From contig NZ_CP139419.1 in assembly GCF_034134805.1 (NCBI RefSeq), positions 620,001 to 684,000 on the forward strand: a stretch of 64,000 nucleotides of DNA, in the 5' to 3' direction. The DNA is from Streptococcus sp. S5. Its GTDB lineage: Bacteria; Bacillota; Bacilli; Lactobacillales; Streptococcaceae. The translations under genes were made by a program, and so were the position numbers. Below the pieces are notes generated by a model, which worked only from the letters and a program-made list of their open reading frames with translations, was not told the origin of the DNA and ran no database searches. Of this stretch, positions 17,480 to 26,404 are shown piece by piece (within the stretch, counting starts at the first letter, position 1; each line of letters opens with the position of its first letter).

Positions 17480-18958
17480 ATGGATACTTTATTTATTCCA
17501 GGTTGGTTGATTACCGGCCTAATAGTCGCAGTTATTATTTTGATTTTGCTTGTTAAAGGTTATGTGAACGCTAAACCCAACGAAGTCGTGGTCATTACCG
17601 GTCTTCGGAAGCAACGTCACTTGCGTGGGAAAGCTGGCTTTATGATTCCCTTTGTCGAACAACGCTCTTATCTTGATATTGAGCAATTCTCGACAGATGT
17701 TCGGACGTCAGAAGCAGTCCCAACATTGGACTTCATTAACGTCCGTGCCGATGCAGCTGTTAAATTAAAAATTGGTACAACCGATGAAATGATTGCCCGG
17801 GCTGCAGAAAACTTCTTGAACTGGAATACGACAGATATTTCCAACTCTGTCCAAGATGTCTTGGAAGGAAACCTGCGGGAAGTGATCGGTCAGATGGAGC
17901 TCCGTAAGATGGTCAATGACCGTCAAGAGTTTGCCTCAAAAGTGCAAGATAACGTAGCACCAGACTTGGCTAAAATGGGTCTAGAAGTCATCGCCTTTAC
18001 GGTTCAATCCTTCTCTGATGAAGGGGGAGTCATCGATAACCTCGGGATTGAAAATGTTGAAACCATTAAGAAAGATGCCTTGATTGCCAAAGCCAAAGCA
18101 GAACGCGAACGCAAGGAAGTCGAAGCAGAACAAGATAAATTGGCCAACGACAAACGCGTCGCTGCCGATCTTGAAATCGCGCAAAAACAAAACGAATTAA
18201 AACTCAAACAAGCAGCCCTCAAGCAAGAAGCAGATATTGCCCAAGCAAAAGCAGATGCCGCTAAAGGGATTGAGGCAGAAGTGCAACGTCGTGAACAAGA
18301 GCGCGTGGCAGCCGAAGCCAATATCATGAAACAGGAAAAAGAAGCGGAAGTCAAAGAGCGCGAAGTTAAGGTTCGTGAGCAAGAATTGGATGCCAACATC
18401 CGCAAACAAGCTGAAGCTGAAAAATATGCGCGTCAACAAGCTGCAGAAGCAGAATTGATTGAACGCCAACGCAAGGCGGAAGCAGAACTCTTCGAAACAC
18501 AAAAAGAAGCCGAAGCTCGAAAAGCTCAAGCCGAAGCTGAGAAATTTGCCCAATTGCAAGAGGCCGAAGCTATTGAGGCTAAAGGTCGTGCCGAGGCTGA
18601 AGCCATTCGCTTGAAACTGGAAGCCGAAGCCAAAGGTTTAGACCAAAAGGCCGAAGCAATGAAGAAAATGCAAGAAGCAGCCATTACTGAAATGGTCGTT
18701 GACAAGTTGCCTGAAATTGCGCGTGCTGTCGCAGAACCATTAACCAAGGTTGATAAGATCACCATGTACGGGGAAGGCAATGCTTCTAAGATGGTGGGCG
18801 ATATTATGCAAAGTATCGACCAAGTCTCTCAAGGAGCTGGATTTGATATTCGTCAATTGCTAGCAGGAGCTCTTGGAGTTAATATGACGGTCAATAAACT
18901 CAAAGAAGGAGAACAACCGGTCATTGAAGCAGAGGAGTTAGCTTCTAAAGAAGATTAA
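17480..18958 (+). CDS. floT: Flotillin-like SPFH-domain membrane protein
   Basis: Scaffold protein of membrane microdomains, 492 residues. It has an N-terminal membrane segment (ITGLIVAVIILILLVKGYV), an SPFH/PHB domain (about residues 30-190), a long Ala/Glu-rich coiled coil (about 210-400, many A-E-A repeats) and the flotillin C-terminal domain with the Gly-rich tail. AAAGGAG precedes the ATG by 8 bases. Its length and order match B. subtilis FloT/YuaG. It stands alone between two terminators; no NfeD partner gene is adjacent, unlike in Bacillus. Confidence 0.88.
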   Translation: MDTLFIPGWLITGLIVAVIILILLVKGYVNAKPNEVVVITGLRKQRHLRGKAGFMIPFVEQRSYLDIEQFSTDVRTSEAVPTLDFINVRADAAVKLKIGTTDEMIARAAENFLNWNTTDISNSVQDVLEGNLREVIGQMELRKMVNDRQEFASKVQDNVAPDLAKMGLEVIAFTVQSFSDEGGVIDNLGIENVETIKKDALIAKAKAERERKEVEAEQDKLANDKRVAADLEIAQKQNELKLKQAALKQEADIAQAKADAAKGIEAEVQRREQERVAAEANIMKQEKEAEVKEREVKVREQELDANIRKQAEAEKYARQQAAEAELIERQRKAEAELFETQKEAEARKAQAEAEKFAQLQEAEAIEAKGRAEAEAIRLKLEAEAKGLDQKAEAMKKMQEAAITEMVVDKLPEIARAVAEPLTKVDKITMYGEGNASKMVGDIMQSIDQVSQGAGFDIRQLLAGALGVNMTVNKLKEGEQPVIEAEELASKED

Positions 18959-18971
18959 TGCCATTCATCAA

Positions 18972-19010
18972 GAAGTGTCTGAGAACTGTTTCTCGGGCAC
19001 TTTTGTTTTT
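18972..19010 (+). terminator. Terminator after the flotillin gene
   Basis: AAGTGTCTGAGAA pairs with TTCTCGGGCACTT with G-U and one-base variations, followed by TTGTTTTT. Confidence 0.75.
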
Positions 19011-19127
19011 AAGATCAAATGACTTGCATGATCTTCTCCCTCTTGGAGAAGGCGGGAAGCTATTTTCTGCTTTCTTTTGAGGAGGAAAAATGGTAGAATA
19101 AAGGCAAACTATAAAGAGGAGTGTCAC

Positions 19128-20552
19128 ATGACTAAAGCAAACTTTGGTGTTGTTGGTATGGCCGTAATGGGTCGTAACCTTGCCCTTAATATCGAATCTC
19201 GTGGCTACACAGTTGCCATTTTTAACCGTAGTAAAGAAAAAACAGAAGATGTGATTGCTTGCCATCCTGATAAAAACTTTGTGCCAAGCTATGATATCGA
19301 AAGCTTCGTAAACTCTATCGAAAAACCACGTCGTATCATGCTCATGGTTCAAGCAGGACCTGGTACAGACGCAACTATCCAAGCCCTTCTTCCACACTTG
19401 GACAAAGGTGACATCTTGATCGACGGAGGAAACACTTTCTATAAAGATACTATCCGTCGTAACGAAGAGTTGGCGAATTCAGGGATCAACTTTATTGGTA
19501 CTGGTGTATCTGGTGGGGAAAAAGGCGCCCTTGAAGGTCCTTCAATCATGCCTGGTGGACAAAAAGAAGCGTATGACTTGGTAGCTGACGTTCTTGAAGA
19601 AATCTCTGCAAAAGCGCCTGAAGATGGAAAACCATGTGTGACTTACATCGGTCCTGATGGAGCTGGTCACTACGTGAAAATGGTCCACAACGGTATCGAG
19701 TACGGGGATATGCAATTGATCGCAGAAAGCTATGACCTCATGCAACACTTGCTTGGTCTTTCTGCAGAAGACATGGCTGAAATCTTCACTGAATGGAACA
19801 AGGGTGAATTGGACAGCTACTTGATCGAAATCACTGCTGATATCTTGAAACGCAAAGACGACGAAGGTCAAGATGGACCAATCGTAGACTACATCTTGGA
19901 CGCTGCAGGAAACAAAGGAACTGGTAAATGGACTAGCCAATCAGCGCTTGACCTTGGTGTGCCATTGTCACTCATCACTGAGTCAGTATTTGCCCGTTAC
20001 ATCTCTGCCTACAAAGAAGAACGTGTACACGCTAGCAAGGTTCTTCCAAAACCAGCTGCATTCAAATTTGAAGGAGACAAGGCTGAGTTGATCGAAAAAA
20101 TTCGTCAAGCCCTTTACTTCTCAAAAATCATCTCTTACGCACAAGGTTTTGCGCAATTGCGTGTTGCTTCTAAAGAAAACAACTGGAACTTGCCGTTTGC
20201 GGACATCGCATCTATCTGGCGCGATGGATGTATCATCCGTTCTCGTTTCTTGCAAAAGATCACAGATGCTTACAACCGCGATGCAGATCTTGCTAACCTT
20301 CTATTGGATGAGTACTTCTTAGATGTTACTGCTAAGTACCAACAATCAGTTCGGGATATCGTAGCTCTTGCTGTTCAAGCTGGTGTACCCGTACCAACCT
20401 TCTCAGCAGCCATCACTTACTTTGATAGCTACCGTTCAGAGGATCTTCCAGCAAACTTGATCCAAGCACAACGTGACTACTTTGGTGCTCACACTTACCA
20501 ACGTAAAGACAAAGAAGGTACCTTCCACTATTCTTGGTACGACGAAAAATAA
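19128..20552 (+). CDS. gnd: 6-phosphogluconate dehydrogenase (decarboxylating)
   Basis: Pentose phosphate enzyme that turns 6-phosphogluconate into ribulose 5-phosphate, carbon dioxide and NADPH. The 474-residue length is standard. The NADP fold starts [16 protein letters not shown]; the substrate site is [19 protein letters not shown] and the catalytic Lys is in [19 protein letters not shown] 19128 follows GAGGAGTG; the longer open frame is upstream noise. It is followed after 9 bases by the ritR-type regulator, the same pair as in pneumococcus, linking NADPH supply with redox control. Confidence 0.96.
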   Translation: MTKANFGVVGMAVMGRNLALNIESRGYTVAIFNRSKEKTEDVIACHPDKNFVPSYDIESFVNSIEKPRRIMLMVQAGPGTDATIQALLPHLDKGDILIDGGNTFYKDTIRRNEELANSGINFIGTGVSGGEKGALEGPSIMPGGQKEAYDLVADVLEEISAKAPEDGKPCVTYIGPDGAGHYVKMVHNGIEYGDMQLIAESYDLMQHLLGLSAEDMAEIFTEWNKGELDSYLIEITADILKRKDDEGQDGPIVDYILDAAGNKGTGKWTSQSALDLGVPLSLITESVFARYISAYKEERVHASKVLPKPAAFKFEGDKAELIEKIRQALYFSKIISYAQGFAQLRVASKENNWNLPFADIASIWRDGCIIRSRFLQKITDAYNRDADLANLLLDEYFLDVTAKYQQSVRDIVALAVQAGVPVPTFSAAITYFDSYRSEDLPANLIQAQRDYFGAHTYQRKDKEGTFHYSWYDEK

Positions 20553-20561
20553 TCTTGCTCT

Positions 20562-21260
20562 ATGGTCAAACGAGTTCTACTAGTAGAAAATGAGAAGCAA
20601 ATCGCTCGCTTCATTGATTTGGAACTTCAAAAAGAAGGGTACCAAGTTGATGTGGTCGAGGATGGAAAAGCGGGTCTGGCTTTGATTGCTGCGACCAAAT
20701 ATGATCTGATCTTGTTTAATTACGATTTGTCAGATATGTCTGGTGAAACATTCGCAGAGGAAATCAGTCGGATTCGCCCAGCTTCTGTTTTGATTGTTTT
20801 GGATAGCCGCGAAAAAATTGCTGAGCACAAAGAGAGTATTCAGCGCTTTGCCGTTTCCTATATGGTTAAACCCTTTATTATCAGCGATTTGGTAGATAAG
20901 ATCACAGCCATTTTTAGAGGACGTGATTATATTGACCAACATTGTAGCCAGATGAAAATCCCAACATCATACCGCAATTTGCGCATTGATGTGGAACACC
21001 ATACCGTCTATCGTGGGAAAGACATGATTAGTTTAACCCGCAGAGAGTATGATCTCTTAGCGACTCTGATGGGAAGCAAAGGGGTGGTGACACGAGATCA
21101 GTTGTTGGAAAGTGTCTGGAAGTACGAGAGTACAGGTGAGACTAATATTGTGGACGTCTATATCCGTTATCTCCGTGGGAAAATTGATCTACCCGGTCAA
21201 AAAAGCTATATTAAGACCGTTCGTGGGATTGGCTATGCCATGCAAGACACATTAGAATAA
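20562..21260 (+). CDS. ritR: Orphan OmpR-family redox/iron regulator RitR
   Basis: Response-regulator-like repressor of iron uptake genes, without a partner kinase gene. The 232-residue protein has a receiver domain and an OmpR winged helix (TRREYDLLATLMGS ... DVYIRYLRGKI). The usual phospho-acceptor Asp is Asn53 (LILFNYDL), and the linker holds Cys128 (DQHCSQMK), the residue by which pneumococcal RitR senses oxidation. Lys103 of the receiver is kept. No good ribosome binding site precedes the ATG, so translation may depend on gnd, 9 bases upstream. The gene position after gnd supports orthology. Confidence 0.9.
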   Translation: MVKRVLLVENEKQIARFIDLELQKEGYQVDVVEDGKAGLALIAATKYDLILFNYDLSDMSGETFAEEISRIRPASVLIVLDSREKIAEHKESIQRFAVSYMVKPFIISDLVDKITAIFRGRDYIDQHCSQMKIPTSYRNLRIDVEHHTVYRGKDMISLTRREYDLLATLMGSKGVVTRDQLLESVWKYESTGETNIVDVYIRYLRGKIDLPGQKSYIKTVRGIGYAMQDTLE

Positions 21261-21295
21261 AATATTCGAACCCTTAGAGGGTTCGAATATTTTTA
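21259..21295 (+). terminator. Terminator after ritR
   Basis: ATATTCGAACCC pairs with GGGTTCGAATAT around TTAGA, followed by TTT; likely bidirectional. Confidence 0.85.
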
Positions 21296-21304
21296 TGACT
21301 CAAG

Positions 21305-21320
21305 GGAAACGTTTGCGTTT
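21305..21320. promoter_or_regulatory. Upstream LacI-type operator (MalR or CcpA-like), inverted copy
   Basis: GGAAACGTTTGCGTTT contains the core GAAACGTTTGCG. Its reverse complement, CGCAAACGTTTC, matches the second site at 21443-21456. The two sites lie about 135 bases apart in opposite orientation, flanking the PTS promoter. Confidence 0.6.
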
Positions 21321-21401
21321 GGAAAGGATGGGTTTAAAAAAGGATTTGGCTAAAAAAAGATAAAAAAAGATAAAATTTAGAGAAAAAAATGAATGTAAGG
21401 C

Positions 21402-21456
21402 TTTACAAATTTTTAAAATGTGGTATACTAGAAACAAATTAAGCGCAAACGTTTTC
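21402..21456 (+). promoter_or_regulatory. PTS transporter promoter with downstream LacI-type operator
   Basis: TTTACA (21402-21407) and TATACT (21424-21429) are 16 bases apart. GCGCAAACGTTTTC at 21443-21456 lies just downstream of the transcription start, where a bound repressor would block initiation. The motif fits both the MalR operator (CGCAAACGTTTGCG) and a catabolite-response element bound by CcpA, so which protein binds is not settled. Confidence 0.65.
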
Positions 21457-21493
21457 TTAAAAACAAAAGCCTTAAACAATATAAGGAGGTTGA

Positions 21494-23689
21494 ATGATGA
21501 ATAAAGGATCATTCAAAAGTTTATTTAGCTTTGAATTCTGGCAGAAGTTTGGTAAGGCCTTGATGGTCGTTATCGCTGTCATGCCAGCTGCTGGGTTGAT
21601 GATTTCAATCGGGAAATCAATCCCTATGATCAACCCGAATTTATCTCCACTTGTTATTACAGGTGGGATTCTCGAACAAATCGGTTGGGGGGTTATCGGT
21701 AACCTTCACATCCTCTTTGCACTCGCTATCGGTGGTAGCTGGGCCAAAGAGCGTGCTGGGGGTGCCTTTGCGGCTGGTCTCTCTTTCATCTTGATTAACC
21801 GTATTACCGGTGCAGTTTTTGGAGTTACATCTGCAATGTTGGCTGATAAGGATGCTACCGTTCATACGATCTTAGGTGGATCAATTAAAGTTGCAGACTA
21901 CTTCATTAGTGTCCTTGAGGCACCGGCACTTAATATGGGGGTGTTTGTAGGGATTATCTCAGGTTTTGTTGGAGCAACTGCTTTCAATAAATACTATAAC
22001 TACCGTAAACTTCCAGAAGCCCTTTCTTTCTTTAACGGGAAGCGCTTTGTCCCATTCGTTGTTATCGTTCGTTCAGCTCTTACAGCCTTGGTTTTGGCAG
22101 CCTTGTGGCCAGTGGTTCAATCAGGAATTAATGGATTCGGTGTCTGGATCGCCAACTCACAATCAACAGCTCCAGTATTGGCACCATTCTTGTTTGGTAC
22201 CTTGGAACGTCTTCTCTTGCCGTTTGGTCTTCACCACATGTTGACCATTCCAATCAACTATACTCAATTGGGTGGTAGCTACCAAGTTCTTACAGGTGCT
22301 GCCAAAGGAACAACTGTATTTGGACAAGATCCACTTTGGTTAGCTTGGGTAACAGACCTTGTTAACTTGAAGAAGGCAGATCCTAGCCAATACCAACACT
22401 TGCTTCATGCGTACACACCAGCTCGTTTCAAAGTTGGTCAAATGATTGGATCATTTGGTATCTTGATGGGGGTTGTAGTTGCTATCTATCGCAATGTGGA
22501 CCCAGATAAGAAAGAAAAATACAAAGGGATGCTTTTTGCAACTGCCCTTGCTACATTCTTGACAGGTGTTACAGAACCAATTGAATACATGTTCATGTTC
22601 ATTGCAACACCATTGTACTTGATCTACGCCTTTGTTCAAGGTGCTGCCTTTGCAATGGCTGACTTGGTTCACCTTCGTGTCCACTCATTCGGTTCAATCG
22701 AGTTCTTGACACGTACCCCAATGGCCATCAACGCTGGTTTGGCATTAGATATCTTTAACTTTGTATGGGTAACAGTCCTCTTTGCCTTTATCATGTACTT
22801 CATTGCTAACTTCATGATTAAGAAATTCAATTATGCAACTCCAGGACGTAACGGTAACTATGAACAAAATGATGATGCCCCTGCAGGAGATGGTGCAGCA
22901 GCAGGTGCTGCTACAAGCTCAGCAAGCTCACAAGTCATTAACATTATCAACCTTCTTGGTGGACGTGCTAACATCGTCGACGTTGACGCATGTATGACTC
23001 GTCTTCGTGTAACCGTTAAGGATGCTGAAAAAGTAGGAACAGAAGAACAATGGAAAGCTGAAGGCGCTATGGGTCTTGTCATGAAAGGACAAGGGGTCCA
23101 AGCGATCTACGGACCTAAAGCTGACGTATTGAAATCTGATATCCAAGACGTTCTTGATTCAGGTGAAGTTATTCCTGAAACACTTCCTAGCCAAATGACA
23201 GCAGTTCAAAAAGCTGAAGCAACCTTTAAAGGGGTAACTGATGAAGTGCATTCCGTTGCAGATGGTGAAGTGATCAACATCGAAGATGTGAAAGATCCTG
23301 TATTCTCACAAAAAATGATGGGTGACGGATTTGCGGTTGAGCCTGAAAATGGCCACATCGTTTCACCAGTTGCTGGTAAAGTTACTAGCGTCTTCCCAAC
23401 CAAACATGCCCTTGGTTTGGTAACAGATAATGGTTTGGAAGTCTTGGTTCACATCGGTCTAGATACTGTTAGTCTTGAAGGAAAACCATTTGAGGTTAAA
23501 GTTTCTGAAGGTCAAACAGTGGCTGCTGGAGACCTCTTGGTAGAAGCAGACCTTGATGCGATCCGTGAAGCTGGTCGTGAAACTTCAACAATTGTTGTCT
23601 TCACAAATGCAGATGCGATTAAATCCGTTAAGGTCGAACATACTGGTAAATTGGCAGCAAATGCGCCAGTTGCAACAGTAGAATTATAA
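21494..23689 (+). CDS. malT: PTS maltose/glucose transporter, EIICBA (MalT/PtsG type)
   Basis: Phosphotransferase permease that imports and phosphorylates a glucose-type sugar, 731 residues. Domains run EIIC (residues 1-450, ten or so helices, with FGLHHMLTIPIN and GVTEPIEYMFMF), EIIB (about 475-560, phospho-Cys in DACMTRLRVTV) and EIIA (about 600-731, active His in VLVHIGLDTVSLEG). GGAGG lies 4 bases before ATG 21494 and 7 before ATG 21497, so the protein may start at the second Met. Two MalR/CcpA-type operators at its promoter support maltose or glucose as the substrate; the choice between them is inferred. Confidence 0.85.
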   Translation: MMNKGSFKSLFSFEFWQKFGKALMVVIAVMPAAGLMISIGKSIPMINPNLSPLVITGGILEQIGWGVIGNLHILFALAIGGSWAKERAGGAFAAGLSFILINRITGAVFGVTSAMLADKDATVHTILGGSIKVADYFISVLEAPALNMGVFVGIISGFVGATAFNKYYNYRKLPEALSFFNGKRFVPFVVIVRSALTALVLAALWPVVQSGINGFGVWIANSQSTAPVLAPFLFGTLERLLLPFGLHHMLTIPINYTQLGGSYQVLTGAAKGTTVFGQDPLWLAWVTDLVNLKKADPSQYQHLLHAYTPARFKVGQMIGSFGILMGVVVAIYRNVDPDKKEKYKGMLFATALATFLTGVTEPIEYMFMFIATPLYLIYAFVQGAAFAMADLVHLRVHSFGSIEFLTRTPMAINAGLALDIFNFVWVTVLFAFIMYFIANFMIKKFNYATPGRNGNYEQNDDAPAGDGAAAGAATSSASSQVINIINLLGGRANIVDVDACMTRLRVTVKDAEKVGTEEQWKAEGAMGLVMKGQGVQAIYGPKADVLKSDIQDVLDSGEVIPETLPSQMTAVQKAEATFKGVTDEVHSVADGEVINIEDVKDPVFSQKMMGDGFAVEPENGHIVSPVAGKVTSVFPTKHALGLVTDNGLEVLVHIGLDTVSLEGKPFEVKVSEGQTVAAGDLLVEADLDAIREAGRETSTIVVFTNADAIKSVKVEHTGKLAANAPVATVEL

Positions 23690-23695
23690 AAGACA

Positions 23696-23750
23696 TCGGC
23701 AAAGAAAATGAGGTTGGGGCAGTGCACCCGGCCTCTTGCCGTTTCTTGAT
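23696..23750 (+). terminator. Terminator after malT
   Basis: A long hairpin in which CGGCAA, GAGG and GGG pair with CCC, CCTC and TTGCCG, followed by TTTC. Confidence 0.65.
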
Positions 23751-23774
23751 TTGGAGAGAAGGAGAAATCAGGGG

Positions 23775-24587
23775 ATGAAATTTTTAACATTAAATTCCCA
23801 TAGTTGGATGGAAGAGAATGCTCAGCAAAAATTTGAAACCCTCAAGGAACAAATTTTGGAAGCGCAATATGATGTGATCTGTTTCCAAGAGGTCAATCAA
23901 GAAATGGGCTCAGAAGCAGTCGAAACAGATGAGTATTATCAAGCCTTGCCATCATCTGTAGCCATTCACAAAGATCACTTTGTTCGCGTATTGGTAGAAG
24001 AGTTAGCTGCTCAAGGACTCCACTATTATTGGACTTGGGCTTATAACCATATTGGCTATGATCACCTCAATGAGGGTGTGGCCGTTCTTTCGCGTCAACC
24101 CTTGAAGGCGGATGAGATTTTGGTATCCAATATGGATGATCCAACGGACTACCATACTCGTCGAGTAGCCGTTGCCCATACAAGTGTAGATGGCAAAGAG
24201 ATTGCTGTTGCCAGCGTCCATCTTTCTTGGTGGGACAAAGGTTTCCAATTTGAGTGGCCACGCATTGAGAACTACTTCAGCCAAGTAGGCAAACCCTTTA
24301 TTCTAGCTGGTGATTTCAATAATCCTGCCGGTCAAGAAGGGTATGAGACGATTCTATCCAGTTCCCTTAAGCTTCAAGACAGCTTTATCGAAGCTAAAGA
24401 AACAAAGGGGACTTATACTGTAGGTCCTGGAATCGATGGCTGGACGGATAATCAAGTTCCATTGCGAATCGATTACGTCTTTGCAAGTCCAGAATGGGAC
24501 ATCCAGCGTCTACATGTCATTTTTGATGATCAAAACAAACCCCATGTCAGTGATCACTATGGCTTAGAAGCCGAATTATCACTTTAA
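23775..24587 (+). CDS. Endonuclease/exonuclease/phosphatase family protein
   Basis: Metal-dependent phosphoesterase, 270 residues, no signal peptide, so cytoplasmic. The fold's motifs are present: TLNSHSW at the start, the catalytic Glu in CFQEVNQ, the SVHLSWW strand, AGDFNNPAG and the final HVSDHYGLEAEL with Asp-His. ATG 23775 is selected since GAAGGAGA lies upstream and the longer frame starts inside the malT terminator. In streptococci this gene follows the maltose/glucose PTS gene and may act on a sugar phosphate, though a DNA or RNA nuclease is just as consistent. Confidence 0.8.
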   Translation: MKFLTLNSHSWMEENAQQKFETLKEQILEAQYDVICFQEVNQEMGSEAVETDEYYQALPSSVAIHKDHFVRVLVEELAAQGLHYYWTWAYNHIGYDHLNEGVAVLSRQPLKADEILVSNMDDPTDYHTRRVAVAHTSVDGKEIAVASVHLSWWDKGFQFEWPRIENYFSQVGKPFILAGDFNNPAGQEGYETILSSSLKLQDSFIEAKETKGTYTVGPGIDGWTDNQVPLRIDYVFASPEWDIQRLHVIFDDQNKPHVSDHYGLEAELSL

Positions 24588-24596
24588 TATAAATGG

Positions 24597-24645
24597 AGAG
24601 TCGAAAGGAAAACGATTTTATTCAATCGTCCTTCGACTCTTTTTT
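24597..24645 (+). terminator. Terminator after the phosphoesterase gene
   Basis: GAGTCGAA and ACGATT pair with AATCGT and TTCGACTC, followed by TTTTTT. Confidence 0.85.
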
Positions 24646-24751
24646 ATGGATCAATGAGGAGCAAGCATAGGGGATTCTCCTGTTCTTCTGCTTTCTTTAC
24701 GATTCAATTTATGGTAAAATGAAGTGTTAAAACAGTTTAAGGAGGTAGCAA

Positions 24752-25225
24752 ATGCGTTGTCCAAAATGTGGTGGAAGTAAGTCTAGTGTGGTGGATAGTC
24801 GACAAGCTGAAGATGGGAATACCATCCGTCGTCGCAGGGAATGCGAAGAGTGCCATTATCGCTTTACTACCTACGAACGAGTGGAAGAGCGGACTCTAGT
24901 GGTCGTCAAAAAGGATGGGACACGCGAGCAATTTTCTCGTGATAAAATCTTTAATGGTATTATCCGCTCAGCTCAAAAACGGCCTGTTTCTAGTGACGAA
25001 ATCGAAGAAATTGTAAACCGGATCGAGCAAAAGGTTCGCAGCCAAAGTGATAATGAAATCAACAGTGAATATATTGGTTCGTTGGTCATGGATGAGTTAG
25101 CAGATCTAGATGAGATCACCTATGTCCGTTTTGCTAGTGTTTACCGGAGTTTCAAGGATGTCGGTGAGTTAGAGACCCTCTTGAAACAAATTACGAAGGG
25201 AACCAAGAAGAAAAAGGAAAAATAG
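24752..25225 (+). CDS. nrdR: Transcriptional repressor NrdR
   Basis: ATP/dATP-sensing repressor of ribonucleotide reductase genes, 157 residues. It has the N-terminal zinc ribbon (CPKCGG ... CEECHYRF) and an ATP-cone domain ([20 protein letters not shown]). AAGGAGGT precedes the ATG. The stop codon touches the dnaB start, giving the nrdR-dnaB-dnaI operon that joins dNTP control with replication restart, a standard Firmicutes order. GTAAAAT at about 24712 is the likely -10 box. Confidence 0.96.
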   Translation: MRCPKCGGSKSSVVDSRQAEDGNTIRRRRECEECHYRFTTYERVEERTLVVVKKDGTREQFSRDKIFNGIIRSAQKRPVSSDEIEEIVNRIEQKVRSQSDNEINSEYIGSLVMDELADLDEITYVRFASVYRSFKDVGELETLLKQITKGTKKKKEK

Positions 25226-26404
25226 ATGAAGCCCAATACGCCTTTCGCATTTTTAAAAAATAATCTTCTTCCACCGGCAGGGGCTGCATTGGAGCAGTAT
25301 TACCTGCCTATTTTGGAGACGGAAACAGTAGCAGTTTATCGTTATCTGCTCGCCTCTTATGATCAGGGTGAAAAACAATATTTACTTGCTCAAATCCTCA
25401 ATCACTTAAATATAGGATTTCCACAGTTGCTACTCGCCTTTGATCGCTTAATTGCTATGGGGTTGATCGATCTCTATGAGGAAGAAGTTGGGATCACCAT
25501 CCAGTTACATGCTCCTCTTGCCTCAGAACAATTTTTTTCGAATGCTGTTTTCAAACGCTTGCTTGAAAAAAAGATTGGGGAAAAGGCCGTGGAGGATCTG
25601 CTCCCAGCACGCTCTTTAGGGACTAGACGGCAAGTTTCCTTCTCGCAAGTCTTTGGACTAGATGCTGGGGAGGTGACTGTTCTTCCAAGTAAGAAACAGC
25701 AGTTTGATATGGAGATGTTTAAGCGAATGATGGGGCGTGATGGACTTCGTTTTGTGGATGAAGGAGAAGCAACCCTAGCCCTCTTTGCCATCGCAGAAGA
25801 GCAACAATGGACCTGGTATGAAACTTATCTTTTAGCGAAAGAAACAGCTGTAGACCGGATTGTCTCTCCAAAGAGAATGAAGCAAAAGTTGGCTCAGGCG
25901 AGCCAAGAGCAACCACGCATGTCCTATAGCCGTCAGGAAGAAACCATTCTGAGGGAAGCTAAGGCAAAATCCAGCCTACAATTTCTAGCAGAGATTAAGA
26001 AGGCGCGCAATGCGACCATTACGCAGAGCGAACGCAAGACATTATCCAAGTTAGCTGATCTAGGCTTACTAGACGAGGTGATCAATATTATCTTGTTGTT
26101 GACCTTTAACAAGACCCAGTCTGCTAATCTCAATGAAAAGTATGCTTTGAAGGTGGGAAATGATTTTTCTTATCAAGGGGTCAACAGTGCAGAACTAGCG
26201 ATTTTAAAAGTTCGAGAACGCCAGGAACAAGCTAAAGCTCAAGGAAACAAGGGGACGAGTCCTACATCAGCCAAGGGCAAGAACAGCAATGTTCCCAAGT
26301 GGAGCCAACCAAACTATCAAAATCAAACCAGTCAAGCAGAAAAGGTGGATCTTGCTAAAGAGAAACAACGCCTATTAGAAAAACTGAATCAAGGAGGTGA
26401 GTAG
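25226..26404 (+). CDS. dnaB: Replication initiation and membrane attachment protein DnaB
   Basis: Helicase loader component of Firmicutes, 392 residues (not the replicative helicase, which is DnaC in this group). It has the DnaB N-terminal winged helix region and the C-terminal DnaB/DnaD-like domain (FLAEIKKARNATITQSERKTLSKLADLGLL). The last 60 residues are a low-complexity Gln/Asn/Ser/Lys linker. It starts directly after the nrdR stop with no gap and ends right against dnaI, so the three are translated as a unit. Confidence 0.93.
   Translation: MKPNTPFAFLKNNLLPPAGAALEQYYLPILETETVAVYRYLLASYDQGEKQYLLAQILNHLNIGFPQLLLAFDRLIAMGLIDLYEEEVGITIQLHAPLASEQFFSNAVFKRLLEKKIGEKAVEDLLPARSLGTRRQVSFSQVFGLDAGEVTVLPSKKQQFDMEMFKRMMGRDGLRFVDEGEATLALFAIAEEQQWTWYETYLLAKETAVDRIVSPKRMKQKLAQASQEQPRMSYSRQEETILREAKAKSSLQFLAEIKKARNATITQSERKTLSKLADLGLLDEVINIILLLTFNKTQSANLNEKYALKVGNDFSYQGVNSAELAILKVRERQEQAKAQGNKGTSPTSAKGKNSNVPKWSQPNYQNQTSQAEKVDLAKEKQRLLEKLNQGGE

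Noticed and set aside
18004-18780. Several antisense open frames under the flotillin gene
   Set aside because: They mirror the Ala/Glu-rich coiled-coil codons (GCA/GAA), which read on the opposite strand as Cys/Phe/Ser runs without stops. No ribosome binding sites.
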